DNA from: an uncultured archaeon
GTDB lineage: Archaea; Thermoproteota; Nitrososphaeria; Nitrososphaerales; CALBXV01
Assembly: GCA_937890045.1 (NCBI GenBank)
Contig: CALBXV010000398.1
Coordinates: 1-13,762 of the forward strand
Length of the DNA: 13,762 nt
Direction: 5' to 3'
In this document: one piece after another, positions 6,515 to 13,725 of the stretch
Layout of the letters: the number at the start of each line of letters is the position of its first letter
How positions within the stretch are numbered: the first letter of the stretch is position 1
Translations under genes and position numbers: made by a program
Notes under the pieces: generated by a model
The model's database searches: none
The model's input: the letters and a program-made list of their open reading frames with translations, nothing else
What the model was told of the DNA's origin: nothing

Positions 6515-6933
6515 AACCACTCCCCTATATAATCACTACACACGCCTGCTATATCATCAGGTATTTTTCCTTCTGGTAATACAGCTATAGACTTACTTGT
6601 TAATTGTTTACCTGGATAAGTCCATAAATATCCCCTTGATGTTAATGTTACATCATCTTCTTGGTGCCAAAAACAATGTATCAAAGAATTTATGTTCATC
6701 TTATAAAGTGCGTCAATATTTTTAGCATGACACCATAATCTTGGATTTTCCAAAAAATTTTCATCAACATGATATTGTGGCTTATCATGTCCTAACCAAT
6801 AACCACCATCACCAAACCACCAAACATCAATTTCAACATCAAAATCTTGTCCAAGCGCCTTATGAATATATCCAGGACGATTCTCCATATTAGATTTACC
6901 ATTTAAATTTCCTCTATGTGATATTAAAATCAT
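6511..6933 (-). CDS. Compact glycerophosphodiester phosphodiesterase-like protein
   Basis: A 140-aa protein whose N-terminal half carries the GDPD catalytic signature. It has the His6-Arg7 pair in ISHRGN, ENRPGYIHKAL (17-27) in place of ENTxxxxxxA, VEIDVW with Glu34 and Asp36, and GHDKP with His49. Its C-terminus VCSDYIGEWL resembles the closing SDY strand of the family. At 140 residues it is much shorter than usual GDPDs (about 230-300), and the middle of the TIM barrel appears reduced (LWCHAKNIDAL, HCFWHQEDDVTLTSRGY). The family hydrolyses glycerophosphodiesters, and similar folds act on phosphoinositides. Directly upstream of a nucleotidyltransferase, it may work on a nucleotide- or glycan-linked glycerophosphate. 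ATG 6933 overlaps the SGNH gene stop as ATGA. Its -GEWL tail codons supply the GGGGAG ribosome-binding site of the next gene. Catalytic competence is not certain. Confidence 0.7.
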   Translation of the reverse strand: MILISHRGNLNGKSNMENRPGYIHKALGQDFDVEIDVWWFGDGGYWLGHDKPQYHVDENFLENPRLWCHAKNIDALYKMNINSLIHCFWHQEDDVTLTSRGYLWTYPGKQLTSKSIAVLPEGKIPDDIAGVCSDYIGEWL

Positions 6934-7781
6934 AACAAATTATTATCTTGTATATAATTATACAGTTCTTTTGCCCATAATTTATGTGACTGTGGTGATG
7001 GATGAATACCATTCCATCTATCTTCTTTATTAACATTTTTACTAATAAAACTTCTGAAAGTATTATCTTTTTTATCTTTTTTATAAAATCTTATTTTGTC
7101 AATTGTATCCCATACTGGTAAATAATTCAAGGAATATTTCTCTCTACTATCTACTCTAATTGGAGGTTCTATATGGGGGAAAGGTTCTTTATTTAAGATT
7201 TTCCTTACATCTAAATCTGTCCAATTCCCAAAATCATTTTTATTTTTACTCACACTAGTAAATGCATTAAAACATAACCATTTAATATTATATTGATTAC
7301 ATAAATTTTGTAAAGTTAATACATCCATAATATATCTCGGAATATACTCTTCTATATTCCACAAATAAGTAACATATATTTTCCAAAACTCTTTTTGTAA
7401 TGAGTTATAAATACTTGGATCGTGAGGCCAAAGTCTAAATTTTCTATTCTCTGTATCATCACTCCACCAAAATGAATTTCTCTCTGGTGATGTCCAACCA
7501 ACTATAACAAATAAATCTTTAGTTGATTTTTTAGGTTTTATATAATTCTCAACTAAATAAGAAATAGTTCTATTTAGAATACTCTTATTATCATCTGCTG
7601 GCCAAGACAAATTGACCAAATCACAATCTAATATATTACTCAAATGTGTTGGATAAATTTTAGGTATTCTATACGCATCATTAAGTGCATAATAATCCTT
7701 TATAGATTCATCTAATTTTGGATCACGTATTTCACTACCATGTGTCCAACTATCTCCGTTAACTATTAATGTTTTTCTCAT
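6930..7781 (-). CDS. SGNH/GDSL hydrolase-like protein 1
   Basis: A 283-aa protein with an SGNH-type layout. GDSWTHG (residues 9-15) after the strand TLIVN is block I with the nucleophilic serine. NLSWPADDNKSI (about 57-68) can act as block II. FVIVGWTSPERN (about 92-103) falls at block III. The C-terminal GIHPSPQSHKLWA is block V, with a candidate catalytic histidine near 260. The residue three before this histidine is Asn rather than the usual Asp, so the triad may be incomplete or shifted. The family includes carbohydrate esterases and O-acyl modifiers. No signal peptide or membrane segment is present, so it acts in the cytosol, or on the virion if this is a phage. The start ATG lies 23 nt inside the preceding SGNH-like gene, the longest overlap among these junctions. 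The substrate is unknown. Confidence 0.66.
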   Translation of the reverse strand: MRKTLIVNGDSWTHGSEIRDPKLDESIKDYYALNDAYRIPKIYPTHLSNILDCDLVNLSWPADDNKSILNRTISYLVENYIKPKKSTKDLFVIVGWTSPERNSFWWSDDTENRKFRLWPHDPSIYNSLQKEFWKIYVTYLWNIEEYIPRYIMDVLTLQNLCNQYNIKWLCFNAFTSVSKNKNDFGNWTDLDVRKILNKEPFPHIEPPIRVDSREKYSLNYLPVWDTIDKIRFYKKDKKDNTFRSFISKNVNKEDRWNGIHPSPQSHKLWAKELYNYIQDNNLL

Positions 7782-8406
7782 ACTCTTTTTCTATATATTT
7801 AAAAAAATCATAATGTCCCTTATAAGACCAATGATGGTCGTCTATTTCACCATTTGTAACTTCTGTTATAGTTTCAAATTTTTGATATAAATATACACTC
7901 CATAATACACAAGATTTAACTCCTACATAATTATCCATTATATTTTTTAAAAATTTAAACCGCTTTTCCATTTGTTTACTAAATGCACTTCTTTGTTCAA
8001 AATCATATTCACAAAACATTGCACTATATCGTTCTAAAAGTTTAACTACATGATTTTCAATATCGTCTGGAGCCATTTGTAAAACTAACGGATAATCTAC
8101 AAGTTTATTATGTTTATTTGGTATATAAATTCTATCATTAAAAGAAGTACCTATAATTACAACATCCTCTTTTTTCATTTCATCAATATTCTCAATTATA
8201 GCATTAAATATATGATCATTAGACCAACCACCACCAGAATTCCTAATTAAATTTAAATCTAATTTTTTCTTTAAATGACCAAACCAAGAAATATCATTTT
8301 CATTTTTTCCATACGTAGCATAATAATCATGTCCTTTATGTATACCAGCATAGGCTGAAAAAGAATCTCCAAACACCCATAAGTTACCTTTCTTTTTAGA
8401 ATCCAT
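7759..8406 (-). CDS. SGNH/GDSL hydrolase-like protein 2
   Basis: A 215-aa protein with clear SGNH landmarks. VFGDSFSAYAG (11-21) contains the nucleophile Ser15. NSGGGWSNDHIF (56-67) is block II with its oxyanion glycine. VVIIGTSFNDR (92-102) carries the block III GxxxN. IDDHHWSYKGH (188-198) is the block V Asp-x-His region, with Asp189/Asp190 and His191/His192. This order, spacing and a size near 200 residues fit the SGNH hydrolase fold, which cleaves or transfers esters on sugars and lipids. It lacks a signal peptide. It lies between glycosyltransferase-like genes and a second SGNH-like gene, so tailoring of a glycan by acylation or deacylation is a sensible inference. ATG 8406 lies 11 nt inside the upstream gene. 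The two SGNH proteins are not obviously recent duplicates, since their sequences diverge outside the motifs. Confidence 0.7.
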   Translation of the reverse strand: MDSKKKGNLWVFGDSFSAYAGIHKGHDYYATYGKNENDISWFGHLKKKLDLNLIRNSGGGWSNDHIFNAIIENIDEMKKEDVVIIGTSFNDRIYIPNKHNKLVDYPLVLQMAPDDIENHVVKLLERYSAMFCEYDFEQRSAFSKQMEKRFKFLKNIMDNYVGVKSCVLWSVYLYQKFETITEVTNGEIDDHHWSYKGHYDFFKYIEKEYEKNINS

Positions 8407-9403
8407 ATTTCTTCAACCTCTTTCTAGCCTCAGGGTCATCTAAAAATATTGAAGAACCAGTAACATATGGCCCATGTGGTAATGCTCTAATTTTTATATT
8501 ATTTTGCATATAATAATGAACATAAATATTTTCTGCTCTCGTATGTCCATGATTTTTATCTACATCTTCAAATAATTTAACATCTATATCATCTATACGA
8601 TTATAAAGATCACTACATATATCAAAAGTTTTAGAATTGGCATAATAAAAAATATCTCCCGCATAAAAATATGGAAACTCTCCATCATGACCACAATGAA
8701 CTGTATGTATAAAATTATCTCGGGGAATATTAAAAGACCACAATGCTGCATTTTTACCTAGTTCATCAAAAAATAAATCAGGACGAATTCTCACACACAC
8801 GTCATATTCAAAATTATTTTCTTTTTCATACTGTTTCTTTAATTCAGCCGCCTTTGACCAAGAATAAAGCATACTTCTTGCATATCCAAGTAATGGGCGG
8901 TCATACTCCTCGTCTTCTCGACTCCACCGTATCTTAGTATAACTAACTTTCTTATCTTCTATCAATATCTTCTTTGGTTTTACTATATTTTTAAATTCAT
9001 CTAATTCTGACTTAGTTAACACTTCAACCGTCTTTTTTTGTTTGAGGTGTCCAGCAGAAGCTGAATTATAATTCCAAGTATGGACAAAATAATCAATCTC
9101 AATCTTAGGATTACTAACTAATTCATTATAACAAGCTATACTATCATTCAAATTTAAATCCCAGTCTATCGGTGACGGAGTATCAACAACTGGTGTTGGT
9201 GACCATTTTTCTCTTGAAGTATCTTTAGAAATAGGAGTTGTTGGTATTTTTATACTTTGATATGTACTTGCCTGTAATCCTATCGCTTTAAATTGGTTCA
9301 CTTTACTTTGTTTAAGTTGTTCCAGATCAAATAATCCCATCCAACTCTTATAACATTTTTTCCATGTTCTTAATTGTCCACTTACACAAATAGCTATTCT
9401 CAT
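8396..9403 (-). CDS. Glycosyltransferase-like protein, tandem paralogue A
   Basis: A 335-aa protein that starts with MRIAICVSGQLRTW and has YFVHTWN (105-111), AELKKQYEKENNFEYD (186-201) and VRIRPDLFF (204-212). The HTW and RxRPD motifs recur in a family of phage and bacterial surface-glycan loci that I regard as glycosyltransferase-like. The RPD segment sits where a GT-A DxD-like element could be, but no activity is known to me. The next gene is a paralogue with the same order of motifs. Relative to that gene, this one carries about 70 extra residues between SGQLRTW and HTW, rich in Pro, Thr and Ser (for example IPTTPISKDT and SPTPVVDTPSP). ATG 9403 directly follows the stop of paralogue B, and the GAGGGGAAGG upstream is a strong ribosome-binding site. 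No signal peptide or membrane helix is seen. Confidence 0.5.
   Translation of the reverse strand: MRIAICVSGQLRTWKKCYKSWMGLFDLEQLKQSKVNQFKAIGLQASTYQSIKIPTTPISKDTSREKWSPTPVVDTPSPIDWDLNLNDSIACYNELVSNPKIEIDYFVHTWNYNSASAGHLKQKKTVEVLTKSELDEFKNIVKPKKILIEDKKVSYTKIRWSREDEEYDRPLLGYARSMLYSWSKAAELKKQYEKENNFEYDVCVRIRPDLFFDELGKNAALWSFNIPRDNFIHTVHCGHDGEFPYFYAGDIFYYANSKTFDICSDLYNRIDDIDVKLFEDVDKNHGHTRAENIYVHYYMQNNIKIRALPHGPYVTGSSIFLDDPEARKRLKKYGF
8803..8830 (-). repeat. Duplicated segment shared by the tandem paralogues (copy in A)
   Basis: This 28-nt stretch matches 9847-9874 with a single mismatch and includes 21 identical bases in a row. It encodes the conserved YEKENNFxYD core, so it is a relic of the gene duplication kept by coding constraint rather than an independent element. 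Confidence 0.7.
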
Positions 9404-10240
9404 TTAATAACCTTCCCCTCGTATTTTCCAAAAATCTACTATCGGATCTAAATGTAGTAAATGATCTCTGAAGATACAATAAGTTTGTGTGTTAGCTTCA
9501 GCAAATTTTACTCCTTTAACATCACAATATGTACCTTGCCTCCAACTATACTGACTCCCACCCGGATCCCAAGGAGTTACTGGTTCAGTATCTTGACTGA
9601 AATCAGCTAAATTATCCTGTACTTCACTACTACCCATCCAATGTACATCATCTAAAGTTCTACCTCCATCTTCATCATCTTCATATTGACAATTCACCGC
9701 TACTATATTATCTGATTGAACCAATTTAACATCATTTTCAAATGTTGAATATTCTAATACTCTCGTACCAACCCGCATTATTCTTCTTCTATCATTATCA
9801 AATGGAACATTAAATAATATATCTGGTCTCATTTTTACAACTATATCATATTTAAAATTATTTTCTTTTTCATATTCTTGTTTCAACTCTATAGATCGTT
9901 TAAAACTATCCCACATATATTCAACTTTAATCGGTGAATTTGGGTTATACGAATCAAAAATTGATGTAGTTTCCAATTTTTTAAATTTATATAAAGACTC
10001 CATTTTACTTAATTTTGAATCCTGTAATTTAAATGGTTTTCGTTTAACTATACTTTCCCATAATGAATCATCTATAAGTGGATGTGGATAAGCATACCAA
10101 TCGGCTCCCCAATCCTCAATATCCCAAGTATGCATATAAAAATCAATGCTATTAAAATAATCTCCATAATATTGTTTTATATTCGGAAATGCATGTACTC
10201 CAGCTCTCAATACTCCACTAAAACAAACTGCTATTTTCAT
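9404..10240 (-). CDS. Glycosyltransferase-like protein, tandem paralogue B
   Basis: A 278-aa protein beginning MKIAVCFSGVLRAG, with DFYMHTWDIEDW (33-44), IELKQEYEKENNFKYD (117-132) and VVKMRPDILF (134-143). It shares the SGxLR, HTW and RPD motifs, and the near-identical ELKxxYEKENNFxYD segment, with the adjacent gene A. One gene is therefore a tandem duplicate of the other, later diverged. This copy lacks the roughly 70-residue insertion and probably represents the basic family size. Conserved tryptophans and acidic pairs in the C-terminal half (DDVHWMGSSE, PVTPWDPGG) could form an acceptor site. Function as a glycosyltransferase is inferred from the motif resemblance and the locus; no donor is assigned. 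ATG 10240 shares one base with the upstream TAA (TAATG), with GGAG eight nt upstream. Confidence 0.5.
   Translation of the reverse strand: MKIAVCFSGVLRAGVHAFPNIKQYYGDYFNSIDFYMHTWDIEDWGADWYAYPHPLIDDSLWESIVKRKPFKLQDSKLSKMESLYKFKKLETTSIFDSYNPNSPIKVEYMWDSFKRSIELKQEYEKENNFKYDIVVKMRPDILFNVPFDNDRRRIMRVGTRVLEYSTFENDVKLVQSDNIVAVNCQYEDDEDGGRTLDDVHWMGSSEVQDNLADFSQDTEPVTPWDPGGSQYSWRQGTYCDVKGVKFAEANTQTYCIFRDHLLHLDPIVDFWKIRGEGY
9847..9874 (-). repeat. Duplicated segment shared by the tandem paralogues (copy in B)
   Basis: Partner of 8803-8830, with 27 of 28 bases equal in the same orientation. It encodes the same YEKENNFxYD peptide core. Confidence 0.7.
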
Positions 10241-11610
10241 TATAAAATCTCCAGTATTCTATTTAAAAATGATATAGCTCCACCATCTCTTTTTATTTTA
10301 CACTTTCTATTCCACTTTAATATAGGATTTAAATCTTCCATCAATCTATACCAATCATCAAAAGATAAATCAGTTAATCGTTTTATTTCTTTTACAATAG
10401 CTTTCATTCTCTGTATCGGATCTTTGGTGTTGTCATATTCCTCATTGATATAAGGATGAAATGTTCTATATCCTAACTCTTTTAATTTTTTTAATCCGTG
10501 ATGATTTCCAACAAAAACAAATGGATGCATTGCATCTATTACCTTCCAAACCTTTTCATCTATAAAAATACTATCCCCATTATATAATGTTTCAACAACT
10601 ACACTAAAAAAAGTTTTTTTATAAGATGTTACATCAAATCTAAACCACAAATTTTCATCCAATGTTTCAGTATCTACTAACAAAGGTAATCTTTTTTTAA
10701 ATTTTTTATAATATTTCAATACATCCTCTATATCTTCTACATTTGAAATAATATTATCTAATTTGTACAACATCTCATATTTATCAGGAAAACCTTCTAC
10801 AAAAGATTCATCTGGGAAAGACATTAACCCTTTATCAATTAAATTATTTTTCTCTAATAAAGATGCTAAAATTATCCTATGAATATGAGGACGCCTGTTA
10901 TAACACAAAAAATATTTTTCTGGTTTAAATTCAATATCATTAATTCTATTTTCCCAAAAAGGATAAAATTCTTCATCATTATAACAAATAATTTGAAATT
11001 TATCTTCTATATCATTTTCATCACTCCATTGTTCATATTGTTTATCTGCTATTTGATTTCCAGTAACATAGCAAAAATTTTCAAATGGTATTTTTTTATC
11101 TTTTAATTCTTTATGTATATTATCAAATATCTTATAATGTAAGGGGTCATATCCTTCATATGGTACATACAATAATATTATTCCTTTATTATCTCTAACA
11201 CCTTCTAAAACCTTATCACTTACTCCACACAACAAAGAATCAATTGAATCATATGTATATTTTATTTCATCTGTTTCGGAAAAATAAACATCAGATAATT
11301 TTTGAATTTTTGATTCTCTGGTTCCTAACCAACTATTAGGATCTCCAATAGGTTCTAAAACATAGATCCATTTAGAATTAAATTCTTTTTTATCTAAGGT
11401 CTCTGAATCAATATATTTATACATAATTCTACCATCTAATAGATTTTGTATATAACATAAAGAATACTGCGTTTCAACATGTCGTGCAAAAATACTATAA
11501 CCATAAGAATAAGTATCTTCCTGTATTTTAGTAGGTGATAATCCATTATAAATTTTGGTCTTATCAGCATTCAAATCAACTACTAAATTTAATCTATTTT
11601 TAAATTCCAT
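10240..11610 (-). CDS. Uncharacterised 456-aa protein with glycosyltransferase-like C-terminal motifs
   Basis: I do not recognise a named family. The N-terminal ~200 residues are acidic with a mixed pattern (VLEPIGDPNSWLG near 84-96, IILLYVPYEGYD near 144-155). From residue 230 the protein shows what look like conserved blocks: YFLCYNRRPHIHR (233-245), FFSVVVETLYN (334-344), IFIDEKVWKVI (348-358), HPFVFVGNHHGLKKLKELGYRTF (from 362) and a following acidic EEYDN (400-404). The order of an ExxY/EK motif, then a HPF strand, then GxxxxLKxLGY resembles the donor-binding half of GT-B enzymes such as GT10-type fucosyltransferases, where a TEK-like motif precedes the last strands. This is a resemblance only. 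ATG 11610 shares one base with the LamG gene stop (TAATG), with GGAAG upstream. Its position ahead of two glycosyltransferase-like genes supports a glycan role. No membrane segment is present. Confidence 0.45.
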   Translation of the reverse strand: MEFKNRLNLVVDLNADKTKIYNGLSPTKIQEDTYSYGYSIFARHVETQYSLCYIQNLLDGRIMYKYIDSETLDKKEFNSKWIYVLEPIGDPNSWLGTRESKIQKLSDVYFSETDEIKYTYDSIDSLLCGVSDKVLEGVRDNKGIILLYVPYEGYDPLHYKIFDNIHKELKDKKIPFENFCYVTGNQIADKQYEQWSDENDIEDKFQIICYNDEEFYPFWENRINDIEFKPEKYFLCYNRRPHIHRIILASLLEKNNLIDKGLMSFPDESFVEGFPDKYEMLYKLDNIISNVEDIEDVLKYYKKFKKRLPLLVDTETLDENLWFRFDVTSYKKTFFSVVVETLYNGDSIFIDEKVWKVIDAMHPFVFVGNHHGLKKLKELGYRTFHPYINEEYDNTKDPIQRMKAIVKEIKRLTDLSFDDWYRLMEDLNPILKWNRKCKIKRDGGAISFLNRILEIL

Positions 11611-12338
11611 TAAATTTCTTCCGTTCTAATTTTTACATTATCTGATAAAGTTCCAACATTGTCTGATAAACTTTCATCAAATATTTTATTATCTACGATC
11701 CAATCAAAATTCCAATAACCAACTAAATTTTCAGAAGATTTATAATCTTTTAAATTCTCTGTTAAATCCATATCAAATTTATTATTATATAAAGTACTAA
11801 CTTCAGTATCTTTTAACTCGGTATTCCACATTGAAACCTCATATATTTTACCGTTATAAAAATGATTAAAATCATCAGAATATGGATTAGCACACCCTAC
11901 ATAATAATCTGAATTTTCGGTTGGATATTTATATAAATTAACATTTTTTGGTAAAGATACTTCATATTTCTTTTCCCCATTCGTATAAAAATTAAGTTTC
12001 TTCTCCGTGTAATTTACACTAAAGATTAAATGTATAATTTTACCATCCCACCACTCTGTATGTATTGTATGTTCATTATCCTTATTATCTTCCCAAATTT
12101 TACCAGTAAATACATTTACAGTACTATAGAAAATTCCCGTATGTAAACCAGACCTAACTATGAGAGCATAATCTTCATAAAATTCTTCTAATGGTATAGG
12201 TTTAATATACTCGGGTTTACATATCACAGAAAAAGTATAACTCGAATTAGTTAAATCTTGTAAAGTATCTGACTCTGTTGCCTGTATTTGCATATACCCA
12301 TTACCTTTAAAATCGGCATAACTTACTGTTTTAGACAT
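11610..12338 (-). CDS. LamG/concanavalin A-like lectin-domain protein
   Basis: A 242-aa protein with the pattern of a Laminin_G_3-type beta-sandwich. The strand-rich N-terminus (ADFKGNGYMQI) is followed by YTFSVICKPEYI (about 34-45), WDGKIIHLIFSVNY (about 97-110), LNFYTNGEKKYEVSL (about 115-129), then YYVGCANPYSDDF, the hallmark FYNGKIYEVSMWNTEL (about 165-180) and LVGYWNFDW (about 209-217). These domains bind glycans or act as structural modules. The protein has no signal peptide, so in a phage it could be a tail-fibre-associated adhesin, and in a bacterium a cytosolic or non-classically exported protein. The longest frame starts at 12428 but would overlap the radical SAM gene by 98 nt. I use ATG 12338, which has GAGGA at 12351-12347 eight bases upstream and an 8-nt stop/start overlap. 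The C-terminal ~25 residues (NVGTLSDNV) repeat the LSDNV motif. Confidence 0.72.
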   Translation of the reverse strand: MSKTVSYADFKGNGYMQIQATESDTLQDLTNSSYTFSVICKPEYIKPIPLEEFYEDYALIVRSGLHTGIFYSTVNVFTGKIWEDNKDNEHTIHTEWWDGKIIHLIFSVNYTEKKLNFYTNGEKKYEVSLPKNVNLYKYPTENSDYYVGCANPYSDDFNHFYNGKIYEVSMWNTELKDTEVSTLYNNKFDMDLTENLKDYKSSENLVGYWNFDWIVDNKIFDESLSDNVGTLSDNVKIRTEEI

Positions 12339-13725
12339 TTTTACAATCCTCGTAAAATTCTGAAAATTCTGGAAAAACTGAAATAAAATCTGTTCCTCTC
12401 CTTTTATCATATTCTGAAAAAAATGCATGAAAATCTTTTCTGTATCTCTTCAAATCCTCATCAGAAACCTCACTAACAAACCAATCATAAATTCTTTTCA
12501 TCTTATCCACTTCCACATCAGTAAATGCTTTGTAATAATCATCAGTGCCTATTCCCCGTTTACTTAAAAAATTCATATGTAATGCCTGTTTCTTAATATT
12601 TTTAGCCCATTTTTTAGGTAATATTTTAACTGTCTGATGTTCGGGGTGTCTTAAATATGATATATCAAATACTATAGCCGTACCAAAATATCTATCTAAT
12701 GACCAATATTTACATTTTAAATCATATATACCTGTTATAAGTTCATCAAACTTAGGAACACTCAATGCATTATATGTGCACATAAACGTTAAATTTACTT
12801 TTTTACATTTACTTAAAACTTTATTACAATTAGACCAAAACTTTTCAAAATCGTTCATACCATTTCTTATATATTCTGCTTGTTCTCCCCAAGTATCTAC
12901 ACTTGTAAAACAAACAAAACTATTTACTAAATTATTTGTTGTAATATAATTTACCTTATCTATAAACTCATCTATTAAATCATCGGGTACAGTCAAATTA
13001 GAATTCACAGCCAAAATTAATTTTTTATTTGGGTTTTTTTCCTCAATAATATAATCTAAAACCTTAAATGTATCTTTCGATAATAATGGTTCTCCACCAG
13101 TTATTCTGAATGTATGTAAATCACGATACAAATCGGGCCACCATTTCCAAAATGCCTCTATATATGGATTATAATCTCTATGTGGTATAGGCATTTTATC
13201 TTCATCCATCACATACTTTAATGAATTAAATTCACTCGTTGTAGGATATGCCCCATGTGCATTTATTTCTTCCATCCACGCAGATGAAATAGTTGGAGAA
13301 CAATAACTACATTTTTGATTACAAGCATTAGAAAATAATACTTCTACATATCTGGGATTAAAATTCTCTTTCCAATCTAATCTCTTTATTTTTTTATATG
13401 AAGGTAAAGACCACGCATCCGCACTTTTAAAAACTCTATCACTAAAAAAATCACTACTATCTTCAACATTCCAACAATAAACACATTCTTCAGGACGGCC
13501 ATCCTCAAACATAGTCTTTCTTTGTTGTTTTTTAAACTCTGTATTATGAAGTGCAGATGGATTATTTTCTAATTCTACTAATGGTACTTTATGTGTTACT
13601 GGATGATGGCAAGAATGTGTATGTCCATTTTGTAAATGAATAGTAACCTGTGTCCATTTTGCCAAACAAAACCCACAACCAACTTCATCTAATTTTTGTT
13701 TCATTACTTCGTGTATTCTACTCAT
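12331..13725 (-). CDS. Radical SAM protein with N-terminal twitch-like cysteine region
   Basis: A 464-aa radical SAM enzyme whose auxiliary cysteines sit before the core rather than after it. Residues 17-84 hold GCGFC (Cys17, Cys20), HSCHHPVTH (Cys39, His40, His41) and CVYCW (Cys81, Cys84), a likely auxiliary Fe-S site of the twitch type. The core cluster motif follows in FSNACNQKCSYCS (Cys135, Cys139, Cys142), then RITGGEPLLSKD (208-219) as the SAM-binding GGEP motif. LILAVNSNLTV and FVCFTSVDTWGEQAEYIRNG (about 270-290) are later barrel strands. I recall this N-terminal-twitch architecture from database naming and from marine phage contigs, but no substrate is known to me. Related SPASM/twitch enzymes modify peptides or small molecules. 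ATG 13725 overlaps a candidate upstream stop as ATGA, with GGTGAG ahead. It is followed without a gap by the LamG gene. Confidence 0.85.
   Translation of the reverse strand: MSRIHEVMKQKLDEVGCGFCLAKWTQVTIHLQNGHTHSCHHPVTHKVPLVELENNPSALHNTEFKKQQRKTMFEDGRPEECVYCWNVEDSSDFFSDRVFKSADAWSLPSYKKIKRLDWKENFNPRYVEVLFSNACNQKCSYCSPTISSAWMEEINAHGAYPTTSEFNSLKYVMDEDKMPIPHRDYNPYIEAFWKWWPDLYRDLHTFRITGGEPLLSKDTFKVLDYIIEEKNPNKKLILAVNSNLTVPDDLIDEFIDKVNYITTNNLVNSFVCFTSVDTWGEQAEYIRNGMNDFEKFWSNCNKVLSKCKKVNLTFMCTYNALSVPKFDELITGIYDLKCKYWSLDRYFGTAIVFDISYLRHPEHQTVKILPKKWAKNIKKQALHMNFLSKRGIGTDDYYKAFTDVEVDKMKRIYDWFVSEVSDEDLKRYRKDFHAFFSEYDKRRGTDFISVFPEFSEFYEDCKNV

Noticed and set aside
6515..6520. GTG start for the nucleotidyltransferase at 6520
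   Set aside because: The GTG overlaps the GGGGAG ribosome-binding site itself, leaving no spacing, whereas ATG 6514 has correct spacing and an ATGA overlap.
6896..6916. Third copy of the junction repeat inside the GDPD gene (GAGGAAATTTAAATGG on the minus strand)
   Set aside because: It encodes the conserved HRGNLNG active-site segment in frame and has no gene boundary nearby. The similarity is best explained by coding constraint and AT-richness.
12339..12428. N-terminal extension of the LamG gene to ATG 12428
   Set aside because: It would overlap the radical SAM gene by 98 nt and adds a Phe/Gln-rich peptide unlike a signal sequence. ATG 12338 has a well-spaced GAGGA site and fits the local junction style.
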